Below, in pieces: positions 38,645 through 48,131 of a stretch of DNA of 64,000 nucleotides. The notes below the pieces were generated by a model, which saw only the letters and a program-made list of their open reading frames with translations, was not told the origin of the DNA and did no database searches. Every line of letters starts with the position of its first letter. Within the stretch, counting starts at the first letter, position 1. The translations under genes were made by a program, and so were the position numbers. This DNA is from Frigoribacterium sp. Leaf415 (GTDB lineage Bacteria > Actinomycetota > Actinomycetes > Actinomycetales > Microbacteriaceae): positions 2,306,621 to 2,370,620 of the forward strand of contig NZ_LMQR01000001.1 in the NCBI RefSeq assembly GCF_001424645.1. The letters run 5' to 3'.

Positions 38645-39049
38645 CTACGAGTTGTAGCTTCCGTCGTAGAGGTCGGGGTTACTGGCGATGGCACCGAACA
38701 GGACCACGAGCAGGATGATGCCGATGATCGTCAGGGCGACGACGACGTAACCGAGGATGAGACCCGTCAGGGCCATCCCGCGGCCCTCTTCGCCCCGCTT
38801 CTTGATCTGGCTCAACGCCATGTGGCCCGTGACGATGGCACCCAGGGCCGTGATCGAGGTCAGGAAGCCGGCGATGCCCAGGATCATCGAGACGAGGGCG
38901 AGGGTGTTGCGCTGACCGGGGCGAGCGCCGTCCTGCCCCTGGTAGGCCGGCTGACCACCGGAGGGCTGCCCCGGGTAGGCCGGCTGCTGGCCCTGGTACG
39001 GGTTCTGCGACGAGGGCTGGCCGTGGGGGGAGGGGTTCTGGTCGGTCAT
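38645..39049 (-). CDS. Small DUF4190 membrane protein
   Basis: 134 residues, ATG with AAGGACG upstream. A Gln/Pro/Tyr-rich lead of 48 residues (NPYQGQQPAYPGQPSG) is followed by two membrane helices with the DUF4190 motif GHMALSQIKKRGEEGRGMALTGLILGY. It is a shorter paralogue of the protein encoded at 37455-38468. It lies between that gene and tsaD, but each has its own hairpin or spacer, so the genes are probably separate units. Confidence 0.78.
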   Translation of the reverse strand: MTDQNPSPHGQPSSQNPYQGQQPAYPGQPSGGQPAYQGQDGARPGQRNTLALVSMILGIAGFLTSITALGAIVTGHMALSQIKKRGEEGRGMALTGLILGYVVVALTIIGIILLVVLFGAIASNPDLYDGSYNS

Positions 39050-39167
39050 CGGGGACGTCCTTCTGCTGAGGGTCGGCCGGTGACGGCCGCGGTCGGTCGA
39101 GCGCCCATGCTATCGGCGACGGATGGCCTGCGACCGGGGACGGGCCACCCGGGCGCCGCCTGCGGGT

Positions 39168-40261
<1,094 letters not shown>

Positions 40262-40265
<4 letters not shown>

Positions 40266-40801
40266 GGGCGGACGTCCTGTTCGTCGAGGGGCGCGTCGCC
40301 GAACGGCTCGACGGGGCCCGGGGTGGTCTCGGTGACGGCCGGCGGGACGCTCAGCCGCATGACGACCGCGTCGACCCCGTCGGGCATGTAGTACCGCGGG
40401 CGGACGGCGATCCGCTCGAAGCCGAGTGTCTCGTAGAGGTGCTGCGCCCCGGGGTTGTCGGCCCGCACCTCGAGGAACACCTCGCGAACCCCGCCCTGAC
40501 GGGCCTCGGTGAGCAGCTGGGTCAGCATCGCCCGACCGAGCCCCTGCCCCTGGTGCTCGGCGAGCACGGCGATGGTCTGGATGTCGGCCTCGGGGGCCCC
40601 TCGCAGCGCCAGCATGCCGGCGTAACCGATGACGGTGGTGTCGTCGCTCTCGGCCGTGGCGACCAGGTACCGACCGCCGGGGGCGGTGAGCTCGTGCGTC
40701 ATGCTCGCCCGCGACCAGGCGTCGTTCGCGAAGGTCGAGGTCTCGATGGCCATGATGCCGTCGAGGTCGTCGAGGGTGGCCGTGCGCAGCAGGACGCTCA
40801 T
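40262..40801 (-). CDS. rimI: Ribosomal protein alanine N-acetyltransferase RimI-like
   Basis: 179 residues from ATG 40801, overlapping the tsaB stop. A GNAT acetyltransferase: [24 protein letters not shown] is the acetyl-CoA binding motif A, and [28 protein letters not shown] the C-terminal half typical of RimI. It acetylates protein N-termini, classically ribosomal protein S18. A disordered tail of about 35 residues follows. The tsaB-rimI-tsaD order is conserved in actinobacteria. Confidence 0.9.
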
Positions 40802-41472
40802 CGTGTGACCGGCTTGGGACCGGCCGACGGGGTGACGTCGGGCTCGCGCAGGTACAACGGCTCGGCGTCGGCGAACGCGCGACCGTGCTCGAAGAGCCGC
40901 TCGGCCAGCATGCCCAGGGCGGCCGCCGAGACCGTCGTCGCGTCGGGGTCGGTGCGCGCCCAGGACGAGGAGGCGCCGGTCGCCTCGTCGAGGTCGGCCG
41001 GCCTCACGAGGGCGGGGCCGGCCACGAGCACGGGCAGGCCGTCGTCGTCGAGCCCCGACCACGAGCTGTACGCCACCTCGCGGCGGCGGGCGTCGGTGAC
41101 GACGACGAGCGGCGAGTCGACGGGGCCGCCGGCGGTGCCGACGGAGCGGCCGGCGGCCGCGGAGAGCCGCTCGAACGCGACGGCGTCGTGACTGCCGACC
41201 GACAGGCACGGCACGCCGGCACCGAAGGCGAAGGCGCGGGCGGCGGCGATGCCGACGCGCAGGCCCGTGAAGGGGCCGGGGCCGCGACCGGCGACCACGG
41301 CGGAGAGCTCGGCCGGGGCGACGCCGGCCTCGCGCAGGGCGTCGTCGATCAGGCGGCCGATCACCTCGGCGTGACGCCGGGTGTCGGCGACCGTGTGCTC
41401 GGCGAGGACACCGCCGTCGCGGTCGACGACGGCGACGGACGAGCCGGCTGAGGTGTCGATGGCCAGGATCAC
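40798..41472 (-). CDS. tsaB: tRNA threonylcarbamoyladenosine biosynthesis protein TsaB
   Basis: 224 residues from GTG 41472. An ASKHA-fold partner that holds TsaD active: [50 protein letters not shown] and [15 protein letters not shown] are the family marks. It starts the tsaB-rimI-tsaD operon. Its upstream side now faces the secreted beta-helix gene of the surface island instead of tsaE, so the operon needs its own promoter, which I could not place. Confidence 0.92.
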   Translation of the reverse strand: MILAIDTSAGSSVAVVDRDGGVLAEHTVADTRRHAEVIGRLIDDALREAGVAPAELSAVVAGRGPGPFTGLRVGIAAARAFAFGAGVPCLSVGSHDAVAFERLSAAAGRSVGTAGGPVDSPLVVVTDARRREVAYSSWSGLDDDGLPVLVAGPALVRPADLDEATGASSSWARTDPDATTVSAAALGMLAERLFEHGRAFADAEPLYLREPDVTPSAGPKPVTR

Positions 41473-41536
41473 GGGTCAATCGTAGGCGGTGTCGGGACGC
41501 CGACCCGCGCCTCCTCGACCGAGCGCCCGCCGGACG

Positions 41537-41574
41537 CGACGACGCCCGGCACCACGAGGTGCCGGGCGTCGTCG
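41537..41574 (-). terminator. Terminator of the beta-helix gene
   Basis: Perfect 17-bp arms (41537-41553 and 41558-41574) with an ACGA loop, directly after the stop at 41580 on the minus strand. Confidence 0.8.
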
Positions 41575-41579
41575 GTCGA

Positions 41580-44078
41580 TCAGAACGCGCCGATGCGGCG
41601 CGCCGTGACGGGTTGACCGAGCAGTGCCGCGACGTCGGACGGCAGGGTCGAGACGATGCCGAGCGACGAGGCGAGCAGGCTGCCCATCGCGCCGAGGTCG
41701 AGCACCCCCGAGGTCTCGACGTTGCGCCAGGACCCGTTCTTGGCCGAGAGGGCGGCGACCGAGTCGAGGCGGGTCACGGTCTTGTTGTCCCCGGCACCCC
41801 AGCCGACGAGCGTCGCCTGCGCCGTGGTGCGCCGCTGGTTGAACGCGTTGCCCGTGAGCGAGATGCCCATCGAGTCGGCCGGCCGGTTCGTCTTCCCGTC
41901 GAGGACGAACACCTGGTACGAACCACCGCTGCCGAACGCGTTGTTGGCGATCGTGATCTTGCCCGTGACCCAGGTCATGGTCGGGTCGGGCAGGGGGCGT
42001 CGACGGTCCTGACCGGTGGAGGCCGTGGCCTGCCGACGCTCGTCCTGGGTGATCTTGATGCCGAACTGGCTGAAGCCGCCGATCGAGTTGTTGAAGACGC
42101 GGACGTCGTCGGTGTTGAAGATCTGCAACCCGGCCTTGCCACCCGTGATCGTGTTGCCCGCCACCACGGCCTTGCTCGAGAGCTCGAGCTGGATGCCCGT
42201 CCACTCGTTGCCGTCGGCGGTGTTGCCGATCACCTTGCTGTCGTAGACGGACTCGTCGAGCCAGAGACCCGAGCTGTAGTTGCGGCTGATGTCGTTGTTC
42301 GACACCGTCACGCCACGTGCCCGCGTGATCTTGATGCCGCCCGAGACCGGTGCCTCCTTGAAGCGCTGCCAGTTGTTCTGGCGGATGACCGAGTCGGTGA
42401 TCGACAGGTCGTACGAGGCGTTGGTGCCGATGCCCAGCAGGCCGCTGCGCTCGACGGTCAGCTTCGACAGGGTGCCGCCGTTGTTCTCGAGGTTGATGCC
42501 GATCATGGCGTTGTCCTGGATGACGAGGTTCTCGGCCGTCGCTCCGGTGTTGCCGAGGCGGATGGCGCCTCGCTCGGCGTAGGGCGTCGCGTAACCCCGG
42601 ACGCCGAAGCCGCGCACGGTCGAGTCGGGCGACTGCACCCAGATGGCCTGTGCCTTGTTGCTGACGCGCACGGCGTGTCCCGACGGGTCGCTGCCGATCA
42701 GCATGCGGCCCGACGCGGCGTCGGCCGCGAAGGTACCCGGGGCGAGCCGGTCGGGCGTCACCTGGGTGAGCTGGACGCCGTCGAGGAACACCTGGTCCGG
42801 ACGCGCGGCGAGCGGGAACGACGGTGAGACGAACCGGGGGTTGTCCGCCACGTTGTCCATGACCGAGGACGGGAAGGCGGACCACGGGGTGCTCCACCCC
42901 GAACCCGAGCGCGACCAGGACGTCACGGGAACGGAACCGTCGAGCCACACCGCCTCACGGGGATAGGACTGGATCGTGACCGTCTTCTGGAAGGGCACGA
43001 CGACGCTCTCGTTGTAGGTACCGGCGCGGAGGACGATGGTCGCTCCCGACTTCGCCTTCGCCACCGCCGCCGCGAGGGTACGCAGCGGCGCAGCCTGCGT
43101 TCCGGCCGCGCCGTCGTTGCCGGACGGCGACACGACCAGCGCGCCCGACGGCACGGGGTACGAGGCCGAGCCGACCGGGAGCGAACCGCGCGAGCCGACG
43201 GGAGCTGCCTCGGGTGCGGGCGCCGGGGCGGGTGTCGGAGTCGGTGTCGGAGTCGGTGTCGGTGTCGGAGTGGGAGTCGGTGCAGGCGTCGGCGTCGGGG
43301 CCGGGGCGGCGTCCGACGGGCTGCCGATGACGACGAGGTCGTCGAACGAGGTGCTCGACCGGGCCGTGTTGCCGGCGCTGGCGTACTGCCAGAGGCCGAC
43401 GGAACCGCCCTGCGAGACACGGTCGGCGGCCGAGTCCGAGACGGCCAGCTGCCAGCCGGGCTCGGAGGAGCCGTCGACCCAGGCCTTGCCCTTGAGCGCC
43501 ACCGTGGACGTGCCCTCGGCGCGGAACGAGACGGCCAGCGTCGCACCCGGAGCGACGCTCGCGGGGAGCGCGACGCGGCCGAGCAGGGTCTCTCCGGACT
43601 TCTTCACCTTGGTCACCGCGAGGGCCACGCTGCCCGAGCTGCCCGACTCGAGGCGGCCTCGGTAGGCGGAGCCGTCACCTTGGCGACGGAGCTCCCACCC
43701 CTGGTAGAAACCGGCCTTCGTCTTCGGCAGGTCGACCGTGCCCTCGACTTCGACGTCCTTGACCGACACGCTCGCGAGGGTCGCCGTGGCGGTCGAGCCG
43801 GGAGCGAGGTTCGAGATGGTCGAAGAGCCGGAGCCGACCGTGAAGGACGCCTTCGACGGACCGGACCAGGTCGACCAGGCCCCTCCCTTGTCGGCGGACC
43901 CCCAACTGGTGGTCGACGTGCGCGTCGACGAGTCGGACGCAACCGTGCTCGGGGCTGCGGACGCACCGGTCACCGGGACGACGACGCCGGCCACGACGGC
44001 GACGACCGTCGCGAGGGCACCGATGGCGGTGCGGACGCGGGTGGGTGGAGAGAGGCGGTGCTCGGGGGCGCTGGGCAT
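41580..44078 (-). CDS. Secreted right-handed beta-helix protein with beta-sandwich module
   Basis: 832 residues. A Sec signal peptide (about 1-42, ending TGASAAPS) is followed by a beta-sandwich domain (about 45-250) clearly related to the C-terminal domain of the giant protein at 48132-52847, with shared SVAPGATL, KAWVDG/KVWADG and SFDDL positions. A Pro-Thr repeat linker (about 256-289) leads to a parallel beta-helix (about 310-800) with LRTLAAAVAKAKSGATIVLRAGTY and many GNT..N coils (VSNNDISRNYSSGLWLD), the fold of polysaccharide lyases and hydrolases. No wall anchor is seen. A glycan-binding or glycan-cutting role outside the cell is likely, given the surroundings; the catalytic residues are not assignable. 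Confidence 0.82.
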   Translation of the reverse strand: MPSAPEHRLSPPTRVRTAIGALATVVAVVAGVVVPVTGASAAPSTVASDSSTRTSTTSWGSADKGGAWSTWSGPSKASFTVGSGSSTISNLAPGSTATATLASVSVKDVEVEGTVDLPKTKAGFYQGWELRRQGDGSAYRGRLESGSSGSVALAVTKVKKSGETLLGRVALPASVAPGATLAVSFRAEGTSTVALKGKAWVDGSSEPGWQLAVSDSAADRVSQGGSVGLWQYASAGNTARSSTSFDDLVVIGSPSDAAPAPTPTPAPTPTPTPTPTPTPTPTPAPAPAPEAAPVGSRGSLPVGSASYPVPSGALVVSPSGNDGAAGTQAAPLRTLAAAVAKAKSGATIVLRAGTYNESVVVPFQKTVTIQSYPREAVWLDGSVPVTSWSRSGSGWSTPWSAFPSSVMDNVADNPRFVSPSFPLAARPDQVFLDGVQLTQVTPDRLAPGTFAADAASGRMLIGSDPSGHAVRVSNKAQAIWVQSPDSTVRGFGVRGYATPYAERGAIRLGNTGATAENLVIQDNAMIGINLENNGGTLSKLTVERSGLLGIGTNASYDLSITDSVIRQNNWQRFKEAPVSGGIKITRARGVTVSNNDISRNYSSGLWLDESVYDSKVIGNTADGNEWTGIQLELSSKAVVAGNTITGGKAGLQIFNTDDVRVFNNSIGGFSQFGIKITQDERRQATASTGQDRRRPLPDPTMTWVTGKITIANNAFGSGGSYQVFVLDGKTNRPADSMGISLTGNAFNQRRTTAQATLVGWGAGDNKTVTRLDSVAALSAKNGSWRNVETSGVLDLGAMGSLLASSLGIVSTLPSDVAALLGQPVTARRIGAF
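43211..43310. repeat. Short tandem repeat coding for the Pro-Thr linker
   Basis: Imperfect 6/12-base units (GGTGTC and GGAGTC) in tandem, encoding alternating Pro and Thr on the minus strand. Unit number could change by replication slippage without frameshift. Confidence 0.65.
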
Positions 44079-44120
44079 CGTCGCTGCTTTCGTCGAAGGA
44101 AGGTATGGGCGATCCCGCCA

Positions 44121-44190
44121 CGTGCCCCGAGGACGGAGGCTCGTGCGAGAGGACGAACACCACGCCGTGCCCCCAGGACGGGGGCTTGCG
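44121..44190. repeat. Two 25-base direct repeats upstream of the beta-helix gene
   Basis: CGTGCCCCGAGGACGGAGGC at 44121 and CGTGCCCCCAGGACGGGGGC at 44166 begin two units 45 bases apart, matching at about 21 of 25 positions. The second holds the dyad GCCCCC-AGGAC-GGGGGC (44169-44185). They lie in the divergent spacer (44079-44374), which has no gene, and are candidate regulator sites. Confidence 0.5.
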
Positions 44191-44374
44191 CGGAATGGAT
44201 CTGAGGGGACGGAATCTCACCCGGTCAGGACAAGAGGTGATCTTGTTACATTCACGCGTAGTCCGCAAGGGGCCGTCAGCCCCCAACAAGGTGGCTCCCT
44301 CTCGGGTGTCGGCACTGTGGGGGACACCAGGACAGGGGTCGTCGGGGGCGTCGGCGTCGCCTAGAGTTCGTCGC

Positions 44375-45691
44375 ATGACGCTGCTCCGAGCCGCCCCGCC
44401 GGCGCCGGTGGCCGACCGTCCCGACCGCACCCGCGCCTCCTCCGGCGATGCGCGCGTCTGGGTCCGGGCGATCGCCGCCGCCGCGCTCGTCGTGCTCGGG
44501 ATGCGCCTCACCCTTCCGCAGGGTCTGCAGGCGGGCTTCGTCGTGGCCGCGCTGCTGCTGCCGGTGTGGTGGGGCTCGCTGCGTCGACACCGCTGGGGAG
44601 TCGCCTTCATGGTCGCGGGCCTCCTGGCCGTCGCGCTGGGCTTCTGGCTGGGCGTCGCCAACTCCGGGGACCACGTCTCGTCGTCGTCCTCGACGGTGCC
44701 CATGACGGTCGTCCTCGTCGGGACCCTCTTCGGCGTCGGCCTCCTCCTCTGGGGGACCGAGGTGCTGACGCCGGAACGGGCGGTCCTGTGGTTCGGCATC
44801 GGCCTGGCGCTCGGCTTCAGCTCCGGCACACCCCTGTTCGCCAGCAACCCCTGGAAGTTCGGCTTCGCCCTGCCGGTGACGGTCATCGCCCTCGCCCTGG
44901 CCGCCCGGTACGGACGCCGATGGGAACTGGCCGTCCTGCTCACCCTGACGATCGTCGCCGCACTCAGCGACTTCCGGTCGGCGTTCGGTCTGCTGCTCCT
45001 CGCGGCATTGCTCGTCTTCGCGCAGTTGGCGATCGTCCGCCCGCACCGGCGCCCGTCGTTCGCCGCCGTCCTGATCGGGCTCGGCGTCCTCGGGGTCGTC
45101 GTGTTCCAGCTCGGCCAGGCCCTGATCCTCGACGGCTACCTCGGGCTCGCGACCCAGTCGCGGAGCGTCGAACAGCTCCGGGTCTCCGGCTCTCTCATCC
45201 TGGGCGGGCGCCCCGAGCTCGCGGCCACGGCCGCCCTGATGGAGCACCACCCGTGGGGTTTCGGAGCCGGGGTCGTCCCGACGGCCGGCGACATCCAGGT
45301 CGCCAAGGAAGGCATGAGCAGCATCGGGTACCAACCCGACAACGGCTACGTCGAACGGTTCATGTTCGGCGGGCACTTCGAGTTGCACTCGGTCGTCGGG
45401 GACCTCTGGGCACAGTCCGGCCTCATGGGGCTCGTGCTCTCCGCCGTCGTCTTCGGCGTCCTGGTGGTCGGCGTGGTGCGTCGCATCGCGGACGGGAGCG
45501 CCAGCGGCATCCTCCTGTACACCGCGGCGCAGAGCAGCTGGAACCTCTTCTTCGCCCCCTTCTACAGCGCGTTCCCCACCTTGGTCGTCGCCTTGGCGCT
45601 GGCCTTCCTGCCCGTGGCCCGCGAGGGAGTCCAGCGGTTCAGGGTCGGCGCCACTCCTCGACTGCCGTCATCTCACCGGTCCACCGGCTGA
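44375..45691 (+). CDS. O-antigen polymerase-like (Wzy) membrane protein
   Basis: 438 residues from ATG 44375; the longer frame from 44045 lies in the promoter region. About ten to eleven membrane helices, and between the later ones a larger extracytoplasmic loop with EHHPWGFGAGVVPTAGD and GYQPDNGYVERFMFGGHFELHS, the H.WG.G...DN....L pattern of the O-antigen ligase/polymerase family. It would join repeat units of an exported polysaccharide. Its last 53 bases overlap the end of the converging glycosyltransferase gene. The flippase and chain-length protein it should work with are encoded at 58.9-63.1 kb. Confidence 0.75.
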   Translation: MTLLRAAPPAPVADRPDRTRASSGDARVWVRAIAAAALVVLGMRLTLPQGLQAGFVVAALLLPVWWGSLRRHRWGVAFMVAGLLAVALGFWLGVANSGDHVSSSSSTVPMTVVLVGTLFGVGLLLWGTEVLTPERAVLWFGIGLALGFSSGTPLFASNPWKFGFALPVTVIALALAARYGRRWELAVLLTLTIVAALSDFRSAFGLLLLAALLVFAQLAIVRPHRRPSFAAVLIGLGVLGVVVFQLGQALILDGYLGLATQSRSVEQLRVSGSLILGGRPELAATAALMEHHPWGFGAGVVPTAGDIQVAKEGMSSIGYQPDNGYVERFMFGGHFELHSVVGDLWAQSGLMGLVLSAVVFGVLVVGVVRRIADGSASGILLYTAAQSSWNLFFAPFYSAFPTLVVALALAFLPVAREGVQRFRVGATPRLPSSHRSTG

Positions 45692-47201
45692 CGACCTCGA
45701 AGCCCGCCGCCTCGAGGACGTCGTCGTCGTCGAGGGCCGTCGGCTCGTCGGCGGGTTCGACGACCCAGAGACGGTCGACCTCGTCGAGCCTCACCTGCCG
45801 CGAGTCGAGGGGCCACGCCGTGCCGCGGAGGCTGTCCTGGTCGACGGGTCGGCTCCGGACCGTGACGTCGACGAGGCCCTCGAAGGCGTCCGGGTAGACG
45901 ACGGCGACGTTGGACGTCGACCGCTCGACCACCCGCGGCGGATCGGCGTCGAGCGGCGCGAAGTAGACGCCGTCGCCGGGCCGCGCACCCCGCTCGACCA
46001 CCGCTGCGGCCTCGGACCAGTCGGTGCCGCTCTTGCCCGTGACCTGCCGCTGCGACAGCCAGACCGGAGCGCACAGGGCGACGATCAGGGCGAGGGCGAC
46101 GACGCGGTCGGCACGACGCCGCAGGACGGTCACGCCGACGCCGACCAGCGCCGCGCACGCCGGGGCGGCGAAGGTGAAGTAGCGGGGGTTGTAGAGCGGA
46201 CTCACCAGCAGGCTGTAGGCCACCACGACGAACGTCGGCACGACGAGCAACGGGACCAGCACCCACAGCGGCCCGGCCCGCCGGCCGCGCACCCCGGCGA
46301 CGACCGCGGCCGTCATCGCGACCCATCCCACGAATGCCAGGGCCAGGGAGGCGAGCGCCCAGGGCTCGGTGGGCGACGCCGTCGAGTCCACCCGCGTGGG
46401 CGTGCCGCCGAGGAACCACTGGTTGACCACGACTCCCCGGGCGATCTGCACGAGGCTCAGGTCGTTGTCGCCGAGTTGGCCCTGCTGACCGGCTGCGAGC
46501 ACGACGACCGGAGACGCCGCCAGGCCACCCGCCGCGGCGGAGGCGAGCCAGGCCAGACGGCGCCTCATGGCGACCCGACGCCAGGCGGCCACGGTCACGG
46601 CGTGGGCCACGGCGAGCAGGGCGACGTAGATGTTCAGGGCGGTGCCGACCCCGACGAGGGCGGCGTACCCGATCCACCGCGCCGCGCCTCCACGGTTCAG
46701 CGCGACGACGAGCAGGACGGTCGCCCACACGGCCACGGCCGCGCTGGGCCCGAAGGAGCGCGCCTCGATGCCCATCCAGGTGATGCGCGGCAACACGACG
46801 GCGACCACCGCACCCGCGACGGCGGCGTCCGGGCGGCCGAGCACGACCAGCAGACGGTGCACGCCGACGACGGCCACGCCGGCCGCCAGTGCGCTCGGCA
46901 GGCGCAGGGCGACGGGCGAGGTGCCCGCGACGGCCGTCCAGACGTGCATCAACAGGTAGTAGGCGGCGTGCACCGCGTCGATGCGCTGCACCAGGGCCCA
47001 GAGCTCGGGCAGCGACCGGGTGGCGGCCGAGACCGTGGCGGCCTCGTCGGTCCAGAGCGACACGGTCGACGAGCCGACGAGGGCCACGGCCGTGCCGACC
47101 AGACCGAGCGCGAGCGGGACGCCGATCGAGGAGGCGCGGGCGCGTCGCGAGGACGCCGCGGACCCGGCCGGGCGGGTCGTCGTCGGGGTGGTGGTCGTCA
47201 T
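45639..47201 (-). CDS. GT-C membrane glycosyltransferase (GT39/PMT-like)
   Basis: 520 residues from ATG 47201 with GAGG upstream. A Thr-rich start (MTTTTPTTTRP) is followed by about ten helices. The first extracytoplasmic loop has SLWTDEAATVSAATRSLPELW, matching the W.DE motif with the catalytic acidic residue of polyprenyl-phosphate-sugar-dependent transferases. A second loop carries HAAYYLLMHVW. The C-terminal domain (about 400-520) is soluble and outside. It could add mannose or another sugar to the polysaccharide or to secreted proteins. It converges with the Wzy-like gene, the 3' ends overlapping by 53 bases. Confidence 0.75.
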   Translation of the reverse strand: MTTTTPTTTRPAGSAASSRRARASSIGVPLALGLVGTAVALVGSSTVSLWTDEAATVSAATRSLPELWALVQRIDAVHAAYYLLMHVWTAVAGTSPVALRLPSALAAGVAVVGVHRLLVVLGRPDAAVAGAVVAVVLPRITWMGIEARSFGPSAAVAVWATVLLVVALNRGGAARWIGYAALVGVGTALNIYVALLAVAHAVTVAAWRRVAMRRRLAWLASAAAGGLAASPVVVLAAGQQGQLGDNDLSLVQIARGVVVNQWFLGGTPTRVDSTASPTEPWALASLALAFVGWVAMTAAVVAGVRGRRAGPLWVLVPLLVVPTFVVVAYSLLVSPLYNPRYFTFAAPACAALVGVGVTVLRRRADRVVALALIVALCAPVWLSQRQVTGKSGTDWSEAAAVVERGARPGDGVYFAPLDADPPRVVERSTSNVAVVYPDAFEGLVDVTVRSRPVDQDSLRGTAWPLDSRQVRLDEVDRLWVVEPADEPTALDDDDVLEAAGFEVVSRWTGEMTAVEEWRRP

Positions 47202-47366
47202 GGCCGTCCTCACGCGTGGCCGACCGCGAGCCGTCGCCTCGGGCGAGGGAGAGGGCGACCGGACCGACGGGTCGGGTGCGGGTGGCCCGGAGTGCTGGCA
47301 TGCTAGCAGCGGCCCTGGACCCCGCCGGCGTCCGGCGGGACGGGCCCACCCGAACGAGGAGCCGCC

Positions 47367-48017
47367 ATGTCGTCGGACGACCAGACGCCCACCGACCCGA
47401 CCACCCCCCGATCCCGCCGACGCCTCGTCGTCGTCGCCGGCGCCGTCGTGGTCCTGCTCGCGCTGCTCGTCGCCTTCGTGATCGTGCCCGCCGTCTCGGG
47501 CGGAGACGACGAGCCCGGCACCGCCGGGACGACGTCGGGGTCGCCGTCGGCCGCCGCGCCCTCGGAAAGCGGCACGGCGGCTCCCACCGACACCGCGCCT
47601 CCTGCGGCCGGCCCCGACACACCCGAGTCACCACCCGTCGGGCTCGACGAGTCGCCCACCGTCGTGGACGGGGTGACGGTCCGGGTGAAAAGCCTCGACG
47701 GCGTCGACGGCGAGGCCACGCTGCCCGGAGAGGTGTCGGGCCCCGCGGTCCGCGCCGAGCTCGAGGTGTACAACTCGTCGACGGCCCCCGTCGACCTGTC
47801 GACCGTCGTCGTCAACCTGGCCTACGGCACCGGTCGAACACCGGTCAACACGTTCTCGACCGGGACTTCTTCGTTCCCGACCTCGGTCGCGGCCGGTGCC
47901 ACCGCCACGGGCGTCTTCGTGTTCGCCGTGCCCGCCGACGCGCAGGACGACCTGCGGCTGACCTTCGACTACGCCGTCGACGTGCCCGTCGTCGTCTTCG
48001 AGGGATCGACCTCGTAA
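47367..48017 (+). CDS. Membrane-anchored extracellular protein (DUF4352-like)
   Basis: 216 residues, ATG with GAGGAG upstream. A short cytoplasmic lead (TPRSRRR) and one helix (LVVVAGAVVVLLALLVAFVIVPAV) are followed by a disordered Ser/Thr/Pro stretch of about 60 residues and a beta-sandwich of about 120 residues (VDGVTVRVKSLDGVDGEATLPGEVSGPAVRAELEVYNSSTAPVDLSTVVVNL in the protein). This is the layout of DUF4352/telomeric-repeat-like immunoglobulin-fold proteins. Function is unknown. It precedes the giant secreted protein by 114 bases that contain a clear promoter, so the two may be controlled apart. Confidence 0.65.
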   Translation: MSSDDQTPTDPTTPRSRRRLVVVAGAVVVLLALLVAFVIVPAVSGGDDEPGTAGTTSGSPSAAAPSESGTAAPTDTAPPAAGPDTPESPPVGLDESPTVVDGVTVRVKSLDGVDGEATLPGEVSGPAVRAELEVYNSSTAPVDLSTVVVNLAYGTGRTPVNTFSTGTSSFPTSVAAGATATGVFVFAVPADAQDDLRLTFDYAVDVPVVVFEGSTS

Positions 48018-48043
48018 TACTCCTGTACCCACAACGGGGGCCA

Positions 48044-48071
48044 TTGTCCCCCCTTGGGGGGACCTTATAGT
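48044..48071 (+). promoter_or_regulatory. Promoter of the giant PKD protein with a palindrome between -35 and -10
   Basis: TTGTCC (-35, 48044-48049), 16-base spacer, TATAGT (-10, 48066-48071). GTCCCCCC-TT-GGGGGGAC (48046-48063) fills the spacer, the place where a repressor or a spacer-distorting activator would bind. The coding start is at 48132. Confidence 0.6.
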
Positions 48072-48131
48072 CGTCAAGCCGTCGGTACCCGAATGCCGAT
48101 GTCACTTACCCGACCCGAATGAGGCTCCCCC

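Noticed and set aside
43230..43300. The GGTGTC/GGAGTC repeat considered as a phase-variation tract
   Set aside because: Unit length is a multiple of three, so changes would alter linker length and not switch the frame; kept only as a repeat.
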